Notes: generated from the sequence alone by a model not told the origin. A DNA stretch of 64,000 bases from an uncultured Prevotellaceae bacterium (GCA_900314985.1 OMXL01000012.1:1-64000), one strand, 5' to 3'; shown: positions 24,998-33,738, numbered from the stretch's first letter. A program made the numbers and translations.

Positions 24998-26131
24998 TTA
25001 GAGATCCTTCTTGTAGCAGCGGTGGCGACGAATCTGTTCGGATTCCAGGTATTGCCACTGCGACAGGACGCCTTCGTTGGTCTCCATCTGTGGGCCCGTA
25101 ATGGCCCAATCGAAGCCGTAGCTTCTGAACTGGCGGATGAGGTCGTCGAAGATGAGTGCGTTGGCACCCTTGCTGCGGTATTCGGGCAGTACGCCAATGA
25201 GCAGCAGGTCGACGGTATCGGTCTTGTGCCACTTCAGTATCTTCAGCAGGTGCCACCAGCCAAAGGGCAGGAAGCGACCATCGCGCGTCTTGCGCAATGC
25301 CTTAGAGAAAGAGGGGAAGGTAACGCCGAAGCCTACCAGCTTGTCGCCGTCCATGATGCCTGTTACCAGGTTGAGGTCGGCCAGCTTGATATAGTCGTTG
25401 ACCAGCTTGTCTATCTGGTGGTCAGAGAGCTGGCTGAAACCATAGAGGTTCTTGTAGGTCTCGTTGAGCAGGTCGAAGATGCGCTCGCCCCAACCGTCCT
25501 GCACAAGCTCTTTGCGTGAGAACTTATGAACGCGCAGTCCGTAGCGCTTGCGTACCATCTCGGTAATCTTGGCAAACTTGTCGGGCACCACCTCAGGCAC
25601 CTTGACGCGCAGCTCTACCCAGTCGTTGGCCTTCTCGTACCCCCTCTGCTCCATGTGTTGCGGATAGTAAGGGTAGTTGTAGTTGATGTACATGGTGGAG
25701 AGCTCGTCGAAACCCTCTATGAGCATGCCCTCACGGTCGGTATCGATGAAACCAATAGGACCTGCAATCTCCGTCATTCCCTTGGCAAGTCCCCAGTCCT
25801 CGACCGTCTTCAGCAGGGCGGCACTGACCTCTGGGTCGTCTACGAAGTCGAACCAGCTGAAGCGTACCTGCTTGCGGTCCCAGCGCTCGTTGGCACGGTG
25901 GTTGATGATAGCGGCTACGCGACCCACCATCTTGCCGTCCTTGATGGCCATGAAATATTCGGCCTCACAACATTCAAACGATGGGTTTCCGTCGTGCTCC
26001 AGCGTCGACATCTCGTCGCTGAACAGATAGGGTACCGCATAATCGTTGCCACGATAGAGGTCGTAGAAGAACTGCACAAACTGTTTCAGCTCCTTACGAC
26101 TGGTGACGGGTATGATTTCAATCTTGCTCAT
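24998..26131 (-). CDS. GNAT-like N-acetyltransferase family protein
   Basis: A 377-residue protein matching the long Bacteroidota GNAT-like proteins. The N-terminal part (FFYDLYRGNDYAVPYLFSDE, YFMAIKDGKMVGRVAAIINHRAN) and the C-terminal part with the acetyl-CoA-loop-like segment (VDLLLIGVLPEYRSKGANALIFDDLI) suggest two acetyltransferase-related folds in tandem. The substrate is unknown. The consensus promoter at 26157-26188 gives a leader of roughly 20 nt. The gene is convergent with the hypothetical gene at 24380 and is preceded by the helicase gene on the same strand. Confidence 0.8.
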   Translation of the reverse strand: MSKIEIIPVTSRKELKQFVQFFYDLYRGNDYAVPYLFSDEMSTLEHDGNPSFECCEAEYFMAIKDGKMVGRVAAIINHRANERWDRKQVRFSWFDFVDDPEVSAALLKTVEDWGLAKGMTEIAGPIGFIDTDREGMLIEGFDELSTMYINYNYPYYPQHMEQRGYEKANDWVELRVKVPEVVPDKFAKITEMVRKRYGLRVHKFSRKELVQDGWGERIFDLLNETYKNLYGFSQLSDHQIDKLVNDYIKLADLNLVTGIMDGDKLVGFGVTFPSFSKALRKTRDGRFLPFGWWHLLKILKWHKTDTVDLLLIGVLPEYRSKGANALIFDDLIRQFRSYGFDWAITGPQMETNEGVLSQWQYLESEQIRRHRCYKKDL

Positions 26132-26156
26132 GGCATGTTTCTTACTTTACAGCATG

Positions 26157-26188
26157 CAAAATTACAGCAAAAAACTTAAACACACAAA
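26157..26188 (-). promoter_or_regulatory. Promoter of the acetyltransferase gene
   Basis: Minus-strand TTTG (26188-26185), 20 nt, TAATTTTG (26164-26157). Full consensus. Confidence 0.75.
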
Positions 26189-26197
26189 TAATTACCC

Positions 26198-28093
26198 TTA
26201 TAAATTGTCAATATATTGCCACAATTGACGATAGAAGGGATGGCGCGTCAGGGTGGGGGCATCACCGAGGATGATGAGTTTCATGCGGGCACGGGTAATG
26301 GCGACATTCATGCGGCGTAGGTCGCGCAAGAAACCAATCTGTCCGTCGTCGTTGGAGCGTACCATCGAGATGACGATGATGTCGCGCTCCTGTCCTTGGA
26401 AACCATCGACGGTATTCACGCTGATGAGTCTGCGGAAAGGCTTGAAGAACTCGCGCTTCATGAGCAGTCGACGCAGGTACTGCACCTGTGCCCGGTAGGG
26501 TGAGATGATGCCGACATCGATGCGCTCGTCCAGCAGGCGCTGCTTGCCAATCTGGTTGAAATAGTGCTGTAGCGCCAGCAATGTCACCTCGGCCTCGGCC
26601 TTGTTGATACGTCCAAAACTCTCACCGACGAACTCTTCCTTGAATGAGACATCACTGTCGGCAGGCAACTCCAGTTGCGAGGTGTCAATCCATGTCATGG
26701 GGGTGTCTAAATCAAGGATGCTGCGATACCTCACCTCTGGTGCACTCTCCACCAGTCCACCATAGAAATAGTTGCTGGAGAAGCGCATGATGTCGTCATT
26801 CATGCGGTACTGTATCTTGAGCAGTTTGACAGCCTCAGGATGCGTCTCGACGATACGCTCCATCAGCGTCTTGCCCAGACCAGCCTTCAGGGCAGCAATG
26901 CTCTTGACAGTAGGCGGCAGCTGACAGTGGTCGCCAGCCAGCACGACACGACTGACGCGTCGTAGGGGTATCCAGCAGGCAGCCTCCAAGGCCTGGGCAG
27001 CCTCGTCAATAAATAAGGTGCCAAACTTATGACCATCCAACAGGCGGTTGGCTGAGCCCACCAGCGTGGAGGCAATGACGCGAGCCTCGCCAAACAGGTC
27101 GTTGTTGATGCGTATCTCCAACTCGGTGGCACGACCCTTCAGACTCTCTAACTTCTGGTGGAATTTCTCGTCACCACGCTTGCGATGGCTGCGCAGGTCA
27201 CGAATAGCCTTACGGATAGCCCATAGTTGGGTGTAGTCGGGGTGAGCCTCAAAGCGTCGCTCATAGGTAAACGAGAGCATCTTGTCGTTGACCTTTGTAG
27301 GGTTACCGATACGCAACACGTTGATGCCACGATCTACCAGCTTCTCTGATATCCAGTCGACCGCCATATTGCTCTGTGCACAAACCAGCACCTGGTTCTC
27401 ACGCATCAGCGTCTCACGGATGGCTTCCACCAGCGTGGTGGTCTTACCCGTTCCTGGAGGGCCATGGACAATGGCCACATCCTTGGCTCTGAGTACCATA
27501 TTGACAGCCTCCTCCTGCGTCTGGTTCAGATAGGGAAAGTGCATGGGAGGAAAGACGAAGGTCTCTGGCTTCTGATGGCTGTAGAAGAGGTCGCGCAGAT
27601 AACCCAAGCGTCCCTTGCCCTTGATGGCACGGTCGAGAGCCTCCATCATCAGACGATAGCTGGTCTCGTCGAACGAGAGTTGCACGCCCAACTGCTCCGC
27701 ATTCTGCAGGTCGATAACGGGGAAGCCGTCAGGAACAGTTATCACCATACGGTCGCCATCGACATAGCTGACGGTGCCTGTATGGCGGAAATGTCTCACC
27801 TCTGGCTTCTCACCTCTCACCTCTTGAAAAAAAGATACAGGCCGTCCGAACTCAAAGTTGTGCTCAATATCGGTATCGGCCGTGCGCACCAGTTCTATGG
27901 CCAGTTGGTTCAGCGAGTTGTAATAGCTCTTTGTGACCTTTACCGGCCACCAGGCATCACCACGCTTCACCTTTCGCTCCATACCAATCTGCTCGGTCTG
28001 TTGGCGAAAGGCCTCCCGCTCTGTGTTATATTCCAGTTGCAACAGCAACCGTTGCTGCAGGAGCGCCTGGATAGGTGATGACTGTTTTTCCAT
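26198..28093 (-). CDS. Superfamily 1B helicase (IGHMBP2/DNA2-like AAA protein)
   Basis: A 631-residue protein. Walker A is GPPGTGKTT (211-219). The later motifs are DEAAQALE (Walker B), VLAGDHCQLPPT (motif III) and DGFQGQERDIIVISMVRSN with MNVAITRARMKLIILGD (motifs V and VI), all in the order of UPF1/SMUBP2-type helicases. It uses ATP to unwind or translocate on nucleic acid; the preference for RNA or DNA is unknown. Residues 91-100 (EVRGEKPEVR) lie in an N-terminal beta domain and are encoded by a 7-bp tandem array, so the protein tolerates this insertion. The -7 element is 8 nt from the ATG, implying an almost leaderless mRNA. Confidence 0.92.
   Translation of the reverse strand: MEKQSSPIQALLQQRLLLQLEYNTEREAFRQQTEQIGMERKVKRGDAWWPVKVTKSYYNSLNQLAIELVRTADTDIEHNFEFGRPVSFFQEVRGEKPEVRHFRHTGTVSYVDGDRMVITVPDGFPVIDLQNAEQLGVQLSFDETSYRLMMEALDRAIKGKGRLGYLRDLFYSHQKPETFVFPPMHFPYLNQTQEEAVNMVLRAKDVAIVHGPPGTGKTTTLVEAIRETLMRENQVLVCAQSNMAVDWISEKLVDRGINVLRIGNPTKVNDKMLSFTYERRFEAHPDYTQLWAIRKAIRDLRSHRKRGDEKFHQKLESLKGRATELEIRINNDLFGEARVIASTLVGSANRLLDGHKFGTLFIDEAAQALEAACWIPLRRVSRVVLAGDHCQLPPTVKSIAALKAGLGKTLMERIVETHPEAVKLLKIQYRMNDDIMRFSSNYFYGGLVESAPEVRYRSILDLDTPMTWIDTSQLELPADSDVSFKEEFVGESFGRINKAEAEVTLLALQHYFNQIGKQRLLDERIDVGIISPYRAQVQYLRRLLMKREFFKPFRRLISVNTVDGFQGQERDIIVISMVRSNDDGQIGFLRDLRRMNVAITRARMKLIILGDAPTLTRHPFYRQLWQYIDNL
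27794..27821. repeat. Heptamer array inside the helicase gene
   Basis: TCTCACC, TCTGGCT, TCTCACC, TCTCACC in strict 7-bp phase. The coding strand reads GGTGAGA units, translated EVRGEKPEVR. Confidence 0.85.
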
Positions 28094-28101
28094 ATCGGAT
28101 A

Positions 28102-28172
28102 CAAAGGTACTACTTTTTTTGATTATTTCTGCTTGTTTCTTATGGCTTTTTGATTACTTATTCGTATCTTTG
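28102..28172. promoter_or_regulatory. Divergent -7 elements for helicase and pseudouridine synthase
   Basis: Minus-strand TACCTTTG (28109-28102) is 8 nt before the helicase ATG at 28093. Plus-strand TATCTTTG (28165-28172) is 8 nt before the ATG at 28181. Neither has a clear -33 partner. Both transcripts would be nearly leaderless. Confidence 0.6.
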
Positions 28173-28180
28173 CAGAAACT

Positions 28181-29527
28181 ATGACACATCTGCATCCGTT
28201 ATATTCCGACATCCCACGGCCAGAGAGGTTCACTTACCCCTTCTGCTATGAGCCACATCCGTTGTGCCAGTTGGCAGCCAAGGAGGTGCAGGCATATATT
28301 GCCAGTCATGCAGAGATTAAGGAGGATGCAGACAACGGAAAGATGTTTGGCGTGCTCATCACGCAATGCCCATCAAACCCATTAGCCCCATATTACTTTC
28401 TATCCGCATATAGTGGACTTCTCGCGGGTCGCAACGACTGGGACTATTTCGTGCCACCCGTCTATGATGCCCAACAACCTGATGGCTACTTCAAGACCAA
28501 GGAGCGCGAAATCTCAATGCTAATCAAATCCCCCCTCCCTTCGGAGGGGGACAGGGGGAGGCTGCTGTCTCAGGACCTGCAGCTCTGGCTCTTCCACCAG
28601 TATCAGATGCTGAATGCCCGTGGCGAGCGAAAAGACTTGGTGGCTATCTGGCAGGATTATTACGATCGTCCTAAGCTGAGACAGAAATACCCGCTGCCAC
28701 CAGGTGGTACGGGCGACTGTTGTGCACCCAAACTCTTGCAGTATGCCTACCAACAGGGCTTGCAGCCAGTATGTATGGCCGAATTCTGGTGGGGAGCACC
28801 CACCAAAGAGGAGTTGCGCCAGCATCTGAACTACTATCCTGCTTGTCGGGGTAAGTGTAAGCCCATCCTGACGTGGATGCTGCAAGGACTGGAGGTCGAT
28901 CCAGACCCAGAACTGCAGGGCTTTAAGCACGTAGAGATACCTGTTGTCTATGAGGATGACAACATGCTGGTAGTCGACAAGCCCAGTGGTATACTCTCGG
29001 TACCGGGGCGTATCGACGACTATAGCGTAGAGACGGTGATGCACGAGCGTTATCCCGACAGTTCTGTGGCGCACCGTTTGGATATGGGCACCAGTGGTCT
29101 GCTGCTTGTTGCGAAGAATGGAGAGGCATACCGCTCCCTGCAACAACAGTTTATCCGCCATGAGGTAAAGAAGAAATATGTGGCACTGCTTGAGCGCCCA
29201 GGACATGGTGCTGGCACCATCAGTCTGCCACTGCGTCCTGACCCCATGAACCGCCCTCGTCAGGTGGTGGATATGGAACATGGTAAGCGTGCCGTGACCC
29301 GCTATGAGTTTGTCAACGACCGCCTAGTGGCGCTATGGCCAGAGACAGGCCGTACGCACCAGTTGCGTATGCATTGTGCACACCCCGATGGACTGTGCAA
29401 TCCTATTGTCGGCGACGAGTTGTATGGCACCAGCGGTCAGCGGCTCTGTTTGCATGCCGCAGAGATATGGTTTACGCATCCCGTCACTCATGAAGAGATG
29501 CACCTGAATTCACCGATTCCCTTTTAA
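28181..29527 (+). CDS. RluA-family pseudouridine synthase with N-terminal extension
   Basis: A 448-residue protein. The C-terminal ~200 residues are an RluA catalytic domain: VVYEDDNMLVVDKPSGILSVPG, the catalytic Asp301 in AHRLDMGTSGLL, and TGRTHQLRMHCAHP. It isomerises uridine in rRNA or tRNA; the target site is unknown. The N-terminal ~220 residues (MTHLHPLYSDIPRPERFTYPF and so on) are the extension carried by Bacteroidota members of this subgroup, and there is no S4 domain. A GC-rich palindrome inserts SPLPSEGDRGRL into that extension in frame. It is divergent from the helicase with only 87 nt between start codons. Confidence 0.9.
   Translation: MTHLHPLYSDIPRPERFTYPFCYEPHPLCQLAAKEVQAYIASHAEIKEDADNGKMFGVLITQCPSNPLAPYYFLSAYSGLLAGRNDWDYFVPPVYDAQQPDGYFKTKEREISMLIKSPLPSEGDRGRLLSQDLQLWLFHQYQMLNARGERKDLVAIWQDYYDRPKLRQKYPLPPGGTGDCCAPKLLQYAYQQGLQPVCMAEFWWGAPTKEELRQHLNYYPACRGKCKPILTWMLQGLEVDPDPELQGFKHVEIPVVYEDDNMLVVDKPSGILSVPGRIDDYSVETVMHERYPDSSVAHRLDMGTSGLLLVAKNGEAYRSLQQQFIRHEVKKKYVALLERPGHGAGTISLPLRPDPMNRPRQVVDMEHGKRAVTRYEFVNDRLVALWPETGRTHQLRMHCAHPDGLCNPIVGDELYGTSGQRLCLHAAEIWFTHPVTHEEMHLNSPIPF
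28531..28561 (+). repeat. In-frame palindromic element in the pseudouridine synthase
   Basis: CCCCCTCC (28531-28538), loop CTTC, GGAGGGGG (28543-28550), then ACAGGGGGAGG. It is translated SPLPSEGDRGRL in the N-terminal extension. Confidence 0.85.
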
Positions 29528-29565
29528 TAGTTAACGGTTATTGTTTATTGTTTAATGTTTATGGT
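29524..29565. repeat. Heptamer array TTAATAG/TTATTGT/TTAATGT x6
   Basis: Six 7-bp units (TTAATAG, TTAACGG, TTATTGT, TTATTGT, TTAATGT, TTATGGT) between the pseudouridine synthase and the Dabb gene. The stop codon TAA 29525-29527 lies in the first unit. Confidence 0.85.
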
Positions 29566-29572
29566 ATAAATT

Positions 29573-29878
29573 ATGGTAAAGCACATTATTCTCTGGACAC
29601 TGAATCCAGAATTGTCGGAAGACGAGAAGAAGGCCGTAAAGGCAGGTATCAAGGCAGGTTTGGAAGGACTGGTAGGAAAAGTTCCTGGACTGCTTGACGT
29701 AAAGGTACACATCGATGGCCGTCTGGCATCATCGAATGCTGACGTGATGCTCGACAGCACGTTGGAGAGTGAAGAGGCACTGAAGGGCTATGCTGTTCAT
29801 CCAGAACATGTTGCCGTAGCCAACGGTAAGGTGCGTCCTTATACCGTACAGCGAAGCTGTCTGGACTTTGAAATCTAA
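29573..29878 (+). CDS. Dabb (stress-responsive alpha/beta-barrel) domain protein
   Basis: A 101-residue protein with the Dabb pattern: MVKHIILWTLNP at the start, the helix LSEDEKKAVKAGIKAGLEGL, VPGLLDVKVHIDGR, and HPEHVAVANGKVRPYTVQRSCLDFEI at the end. Such proteins form dimeric ferredoxin-like barrels; bacterial members mostly have no assigned reaction. The start follows a heptamer array and the gene may be co-transcribed with the pseudouridine synthase upstream. Confidence 0.85.
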   Translation: MVKHIILWTLNPELSEDEKKAVKAGIKAGLEGLVGKVPGLLDVKVHIDGRLASSNADVMLDSTLESEEALKGYAVHPEHVAVANGKVRPYTVQRSCLDFEI

Positions 29879-29918
29879 AAAATAATGTAAAAAATGCGGT
29901 AGTCTCATATATTTGTTG

Positions 29919-29926
29919 TATCTTTG
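29919..29926 (+). promoter_or_regulatory. -7 element for the DUF4254 gene
   Basis: TATCTTTG, 27 nt before the ATG. The -33 element is unclear. Confidence 0.55.
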
Positions 29927-29953
29927 CAGAATAAATGAAAAACGACAAACACT

Positions 29954-30556
29954 ATGACATTCACAGAAAAGGCGAATAAAATATTTAATCAGGCCATCCG
30001 TGACTACCACTTGAAGGACCACGTAGATACGCCCATCAGCAACCCGTACGAGCGTGACTCGATAGAGTATAGCCTCTACCTGAAGTGCTGGATAGACACC
30101 GTACAGTGGCACCTGGAGGACATTATCCGTGACCCGCATATTGACCCTGCAGAGGCATTGGGTCTGAAGCGTCGTATAGACCGCTCTAACCAGGACCGTA
30201 CAGACTTGGTAGAGGAGATTGATACCTATTTCCGCAAGGTTTATGCCGACGTAAAGCCACTGCCTGATGCCCGTCTGAATACGGAGAGTCCGGCATGGGC
30301 TACCGACCGTCTGAGCATTCTGGCCCTGAAGATATGGCACATGAAGGAACAGACAGAGCGTCAGGACGCTGATGCAGCACACCTGCAGAAGTGTCAGGCT
30401 AAGCTCGACGTACTGTTGGAGCAGCAGGTCGATTTGTCTACAGCTATCGATCAGCTGTTGGAAGACATCGAGGCTGGTCGTAAGTACATGAAGGTGTACC
30501 GCCAGATGAAGATGTATAACGATCCCGCTACCAACCCGATACTGTATAAGAAGTAA
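29954..30556 (+). CDS. DUF4254 protein
   Basis: A 200-residue, mostly helical, charged cytoplasmic protein (MTFTEKANKIFNQAIRDYHLKD at the start, RQMKMYNDPATNPILYKK at the end). The family DUF4254 is common in Bacteroidota and often sits next to LPS/heptosyl-type glycosyltransferases, as here. The context suggests a role in envelope polysaccharide synthesis, which is inference. It has its own -7 element, and the following GT9 gene begins 40 nt later, after a heptamer array. Confidence 0.85.
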   Translation: MTFTEKANKIFNQAIRDYHLKDHVDTPISNPYERDSIEYSLYLKCWIDTVQWHLEDIIRDPHIDPAEALGLKRRIDRSNQDRTDLVEEIDTYFRKVYADVKPLPDARLNTESPAWATDRLSILALKIWHMKEQTERQDADAAHLQKCQAKLDVLLEQQVDLSTAIDQLLEDIEAGRKYMKVYRQMKMYNDPATNPILYKK

Positions 30557-30594
30557 GAGGTAAGAAGTAAGAGGTAAGATGTAAGAAGTAAGAA
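30553..30594. repeat. Heptamer array GTAAGAA/GTAAGAG x6
   Basis: Six 7-bp units fill the gap between the DUF4254 gene and the GT9 gene. The TAA stop (30554-30556) is inside the first unit, and the last unit supplies AAGAAGG directly before the next ATG. Confidence 0.95.
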
Positions 30595-30596
30595 GG

Positions 30597-31655
30597 ATGA
30601 GGAAAGAGCATATACTCGTTATCCGCTTTTCAGCAATGGGCGACGTTGCCATGATGGTGCCCGTCGTCTATTCGTTGGCGCATCAGTACCCTGATATCCG
30701 TATCACGGTGCTGAGCAGAGCATTTGCTCGTCCTTTCTTTGAAGACCTGGCCCCCAATGTCGGCTTTATGGTGGCCGACCTGAAGAACGAATACAGGGGC
30801 ATCAAGGGTCTTAACGCACTCTATCGTCGACTGACAGCCAAACAGTTTACCGCCATTGCCGACCTGCATAGCGTGCTGCGCTCAGGCTATCTGCGCATGC
30901 GCTTCAACTTAGGACGCTATCGCGTTGAGCATATCGATAAGCACCGCAAAGGGCGCCGCCAGATTACATCGGCCTCACATAAGGAGTTGGTGCAGCAGCC
31001 CACCTCTTTCCAGAACTATCTGGAGGTCTTTGCCAAGCTCGGCTATCCCGTTGATATCAAGTTTAAGAGCATCTTCCCTGATGAGGGTGGCAACCTGAAT
31101 ATGTTGCCCGCAGGAATGTGTGTCAAGAAGTCCTATGAACAATGGATTGGCGTGGCACCATTCGCAGCCCATGAGGGAAAGACCTATCCGCCACGCCTGA
31201 TGCATCAGGTGATAGAGCAGCTCATCAACAAATATCCCAAGGCCCGCATCTTCCTCTTTGGTCGTGGCGAACAGGAGACCCAGTACTTCACCGAGTGGAG
31301 CCAGCAGCATAGCGCCTGCGTCAACGTCGGCGAACAGTTAGAGTCGATGCATCAGGAACTGATCTTGATGAGTCATCTCGACGTGATGATATCGATGGAC
31401 TCGTCGAATATGCACATGGCCTCACTGACCAACACACCAGTAGTCAGCGTATGGGGTGCCACTCATCCCTATGCGGGGTTCATGGGCTGGGGACAGAGTG
31501 AGGAGAATGCCGTACAGATTCCGCTCGACTGCAGACCGTGCAGCATCTTCGGACAGAAGCCCTGTCTGCGTGGCGACTATGCCTGCATGCGCAACATTGC
31601 GCCAGAGGCTATCGTAGAGAAGGTGGAGAAGGTGCTGAAGCGGGCAGAGCCCTAG
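30597..31655 (+). CDS. Glycosyltransferase family 9 (heptosyltransferase-like)
   Basis: A 352-residue protein with the GT9 layout: N-terminal HILVIRFSAMGDVAMMVPVVYSL (the family's xGDxxxxxP signature), the central IGVAPFAAHEGKTYPP, and the nucleotide-sugar site MISMDSSNMHMASLTNTPVVSVWGATHP. The C-terminal CRPCSIFGQKPC, then C, is typical of Bacteroidota members. It transfers a heptose or related sugar onto lipid A/core or another surface glycan from an ADP-sugar donor at the inner membrane. It is linked to DUF4254 upstream. The stop TAG 31653-31655 is part of a hairpin-TAGTGAATAA repeat module. Confidence 0.9.
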   Translation: MRKEHILVIRFSAMGDVAMMVPVVYSLAHQYPDIRITVLSRAFARPFFEDLAPNVGFMVADLKNEYRGIKGLNALYRRLTAKQFTAIADLHSVLRSGYLRMRFNLGRYRVEHIDKHRKGRRQITSASHKELVQQPTSFQNYLEVFAKLGYPVDIKFKSIFPDEGGNLNMLPAGMCVKKSYEQWIGVAPFAAHEGKTYPPRLMHQVIEQLINKYPKARIFLFGRGEQETQYFTEWSQQHSACVNVGEQLESMHQELILMSHLDVMISMDSSNMHMASLTNTPVVSVWGATHPYAGFMGWGQSEENAVQIPLDCRPCSIFGQKPCLRGDYACMRNIAPEAIVEKVEKVLKRAEP

Positions 31656-31676
31656 TGAATAACGAATAGTGAATAA
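31643..31676. repeat. Hairpin-capped heptamer array TGAATAA x3
   Basis: GGGC-AGA-GCCC then TAG, followed by TGAATAA, CGAATAG, TGAATAA (31656-31676). The hairpin is coding (end of GT9) and the TAG is its stop. Confidence 0.8.
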
Positions 31677-31711
31677 CGTAATAATTACTAACCCTTTAAA
31701 ACAAAAAGCTT

Positions 31712-31873
31712 ATGAAAAAGTATGTTTGTGACACATGTGGCTACGTGTATGACCCCGCAGTAGGAGACCCCGATGGTGGTATCGCTCCTGGAACAGCCTT
31801 TGAAGATATTCCCGATGATTGGGTATGTCCCATCTGTGGAGTAGGAAAGGACGATTTCTCTCCTGAGGAGTAA
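31712..31873 (+). CDS. Rubredoxin
   Basis: A 53-residue protein read directly from ATG 31712 to TAA 31873. It has both iron-binding cysteine pairs: C6-DT-C9 followed by GYVYDP, and C39-PI-C42 followed by GVGKDDF, with the usual [23 protein letters not shown] between. It is a small cytoplasmic electron carrier with one iron in a Cys4 site, used in anaerobes to reduce reactive oxygen or in other redox reactions. It is downstream of GT9 and convergent with the NigD-like gene, with only three bases between the stop codons. Confidence 0.97.
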   Translation: MKKYVCDTCGYVYDPAVGDPDGGIAPGTAFEDIPDDWVCPICGVGKDDFSPEE

Positions 31874-31876
31874 CGG

Positions 31877-32548
31877 CTACAATTTGAACTTTTTGACGAC
31901 GACACCGTCGTAGGTATTAACGGTCAGGCACACGCTGTCTGGCCGTTCTTCTGTCGGTAGCAGAATACACACATAGCGGCGGTTGGTGTAGTATTCGGCT
32001 GCTTCGCCTTGGTCGTGCAGCAGACGGTAACAGACCGTCTTCGTCTGGTCCTCGTTCTGGCGCACCTCGTCAAGGGCCAGTGCCAAGGCATGGATGCCTT
32101 CCTCGCCATTGTCGTTGCGACCGTTCTTGAGCAGCAGTCCCATATTGATGTATTTCCCATCGCGCGTTAGCCATGAGCTCTCCAGACCTAATGGGTCTTG
32201 CGGCTGGCGCTTGAAATCTTTCGCATTACGGGCAATCAGGGTGGGCAGAATACCGATGGATGTAACTTTGGCCTTGCCGTTGTCCTCCTTATTATAATAT
32301 AAATAGGTACGATAGACAGTATCGGCAGTCTGTATCCATGATGCTGTCGTCGGATTGCTGAGAAGATAGCTGTCACCATCGTCGGTAATGAACGATACCC
32401 CGCGCTTCTCTCCATCTACGGTGAGACAGGCGAAGTCGGCCAGCAACGTAGAGTAGCGCCCTTCGCCCTTCTCATAGCTGTCCGTCTCACAAGACGACAG
32501 AGCTATCAGAAGAGATAGGCATATGGGCAGTATCCGTTTCATCATCAT
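31877..32548 (-). CDS. NigD-like lipoprotein
   Basis: A 223-residue protein with lipoprotein signal MMMKRILPICLSLLIALSSC followed by ETDSYEKGEG. The body has the two beta-rich parts of NigD-like proteins (SFITDDGDSYLLSN with VYRTYLYYNKEDNG, and RYVCILLPTEERPDSVCLTVNTYDG). NigD proteins occur in Bacteroides bacteriocin-related clusters, but this family is broad and the role here is unknown. It should be anchored to a membrane by its acylated cysteine. Its start lies just beyond a heptamer array that covers the end of the acyltransferase gene upstream, so it probably belongs to that minus-strand operon. Confidence 0.8.
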   Translation of the reverse strand: MMMKRILPICLSLLIALSSCETDSYEKGEGRYSTLLADFACLTVDGEKRGVSFITDDGDSYLLSNPTTASWIQTADTVYRTYLYYNKEDNGKAKVTSIGILPTLIARNAKDFKRQPQDPLGLESSWLTRDGKYINMGLLLKNGRNDNGEEGIHALALALDEVRQNEDQTKTVCYRLLHDQGEAAEYYTNRRYVCILLPTEERPDSVCLTVNTYDGVVVKKFKL

Positions 32549-32560
32549 GGCGGTAGCAAA

Positions 32561-32588
32561 CTATTCACTATTCACTATTCGTTATTCA
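32561..32588. repeat. Heptamer array CTATTCA x4 at the acyltransferase stop
   Basis: CTATTCA, CTATTCA, CTATTCG, TTATTCA, followed by CTAGCGAAGCG. It overlaps the last codons and stop of the acyltransferase, whose C-terminus ASLVNNE is therefore repeat-encoded. Confidence 0.9.
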
Positions 32589-33738
32589 CTAGCGAAGCGT
32601 TGATATAGTTTCTCACTGGATTGGCATACATGGTCAGCATGCGCTCACGGAGGAAAGCCTCGTCTTTGTTGGGAATATTGATTTTAGCCAACTGACCAGC
32701 CAGATACTTCCCAAAGCGCTCCACGTCTTTGGCCGTATATTGGTCGGTATGAGCAGAGGTGCCTTCCAGTTGGTCTAAGGCAATGTAGTTGCAGGGATAT
32801 AGGCGGTAGCCAGAATGAATCTCCTGGTCGATGCGCTTGCTGAGCTGCTGGAAGTACTCATTACGAGGCAGTCCGTCGAGTTCTGAAAGCCACTGGTTGA
32901 TGGGCGTGCCGCAGTGGTAGTGGACGCGTCCTTTATAGCCGAAGATGCCCGTCTTCATGTTGTCGAGGTCATCCTGGCGCGACTTCTTAAAGGCAGGATT
33001 GTCGCGCTTCTGCTGGAACTCCTGTGCCTTCAGGTAGTCGCAGGGGTCAAACTCATAGCTGATGGTCAGCGGACAGATGTTTAGTTCACGCAGTTCACCA
33101 CCCATAGCCAACATCTTCAGCACGGCGTCCTGTGTGTGGTCGCTGGAGTCTTTGGCACGGCCTTCGCGCTGGGCAATCCAGATATTCTCTTTCTTCTCGG
33201 TAACGGCATAGTGGATATAGCGGCTCATCAGCTGTGACGAGCGCATCATCTCGTGGGCTGTCAGTCCACGGCGTACCGTGAATGCCTTGTTCATACGTAC
33301 CAGACGCTTAATCCACGGATAGATCAGCAGATTGTCACCAATACCAATCTCTACCGTAGTAGGATGGCCGGCAGCAATCAGCAACACGTCAAGAAATGCA
33401 GAGTCGAGTACGATGTCACGGTGGTTGCTGAGGAAGGTATAACGCTGTGTCTTGTCTGCAGATAACAAGCTGTCATCAAAGGTGCAGCCGTCGGTGTGCT
33501 TGTGGATAATATGCCACACCACGGGTTTCATGAAGCGCTTCTGGAAGTCCAGCGGTGTCTTGATGCCCATAAAGGCCAACTTCAAGAAACCATTACGGAT
33601 TCCTTTGGGCAGCCAAGGGACAAAGCCCTTCAGCACCATAGAGAACTGGCGGTCACTCAACAGATCGTTGAATGCCTGCTGCATCTCGCCACTTTCATAA
33701 GGTCTTATTTCGTCAAAATCCTTGATATCGTACTCCAT
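32575..33738 (-). CDS. 1-acylglycerol-3-phosphate-type acyltransferase
   Basis: A 387-residue protein resembling PlsC/PlsB-type acyltransferases of Bacteroidota: SNHRDIVLDSAFLD (catalytic His with Asp, in a spacing slightly different from the classical HX4D), FTVRRGL, IWIAQREGRAKDSSDHTQ (the acceptor-binding EGR-type motif) and LNICPLTISYEFDPCDY. It acylates a glycerol-phosphate or related acceptor at the inner face of the membrane. It is the fourth gene of a minus-strand set PASTA protein - rluD - ddl - acyltransferase. The last residues (ASLVNNE) come from a repeat array and resemble the C-terminus of RluD encoded nearby. Confidence 0.82.
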   Translation of the reverse strand: MEYDIKDFDEIRPYESGEMQQAFNDLLSDRQFSMVLKGFVPWLPKGIRNGFLKLAFMGIKTPLDFQKRFMKPVVWHIIHKHTDGCTFDDSLLSADKTQRYTFLSNHRDIVLDSAFLDVLLIAAGHPTTVEIGIGDNLLIYPWIKRLVRMNKAFTVRRGLTAHEMMRSSQLMSRYIHYAVTEKKENIWIAQREGRAKDSSDHTQDAVLKMLAMGGELRELNICPLTISYEFDPCDYLKAQEFQQKRDNPAFKKSRQDDLDNMKTGIFGYKGRVHYHCGTPINQWLSELDGLPRNEYFQQLSKRIDQEIHSGYRLYPCNYIALDQLEGTSAHTDQYTAKDVERFGKYLAGQLAKINIPNKDEAFLRERMLTMYANPVRNYINASLVNNE

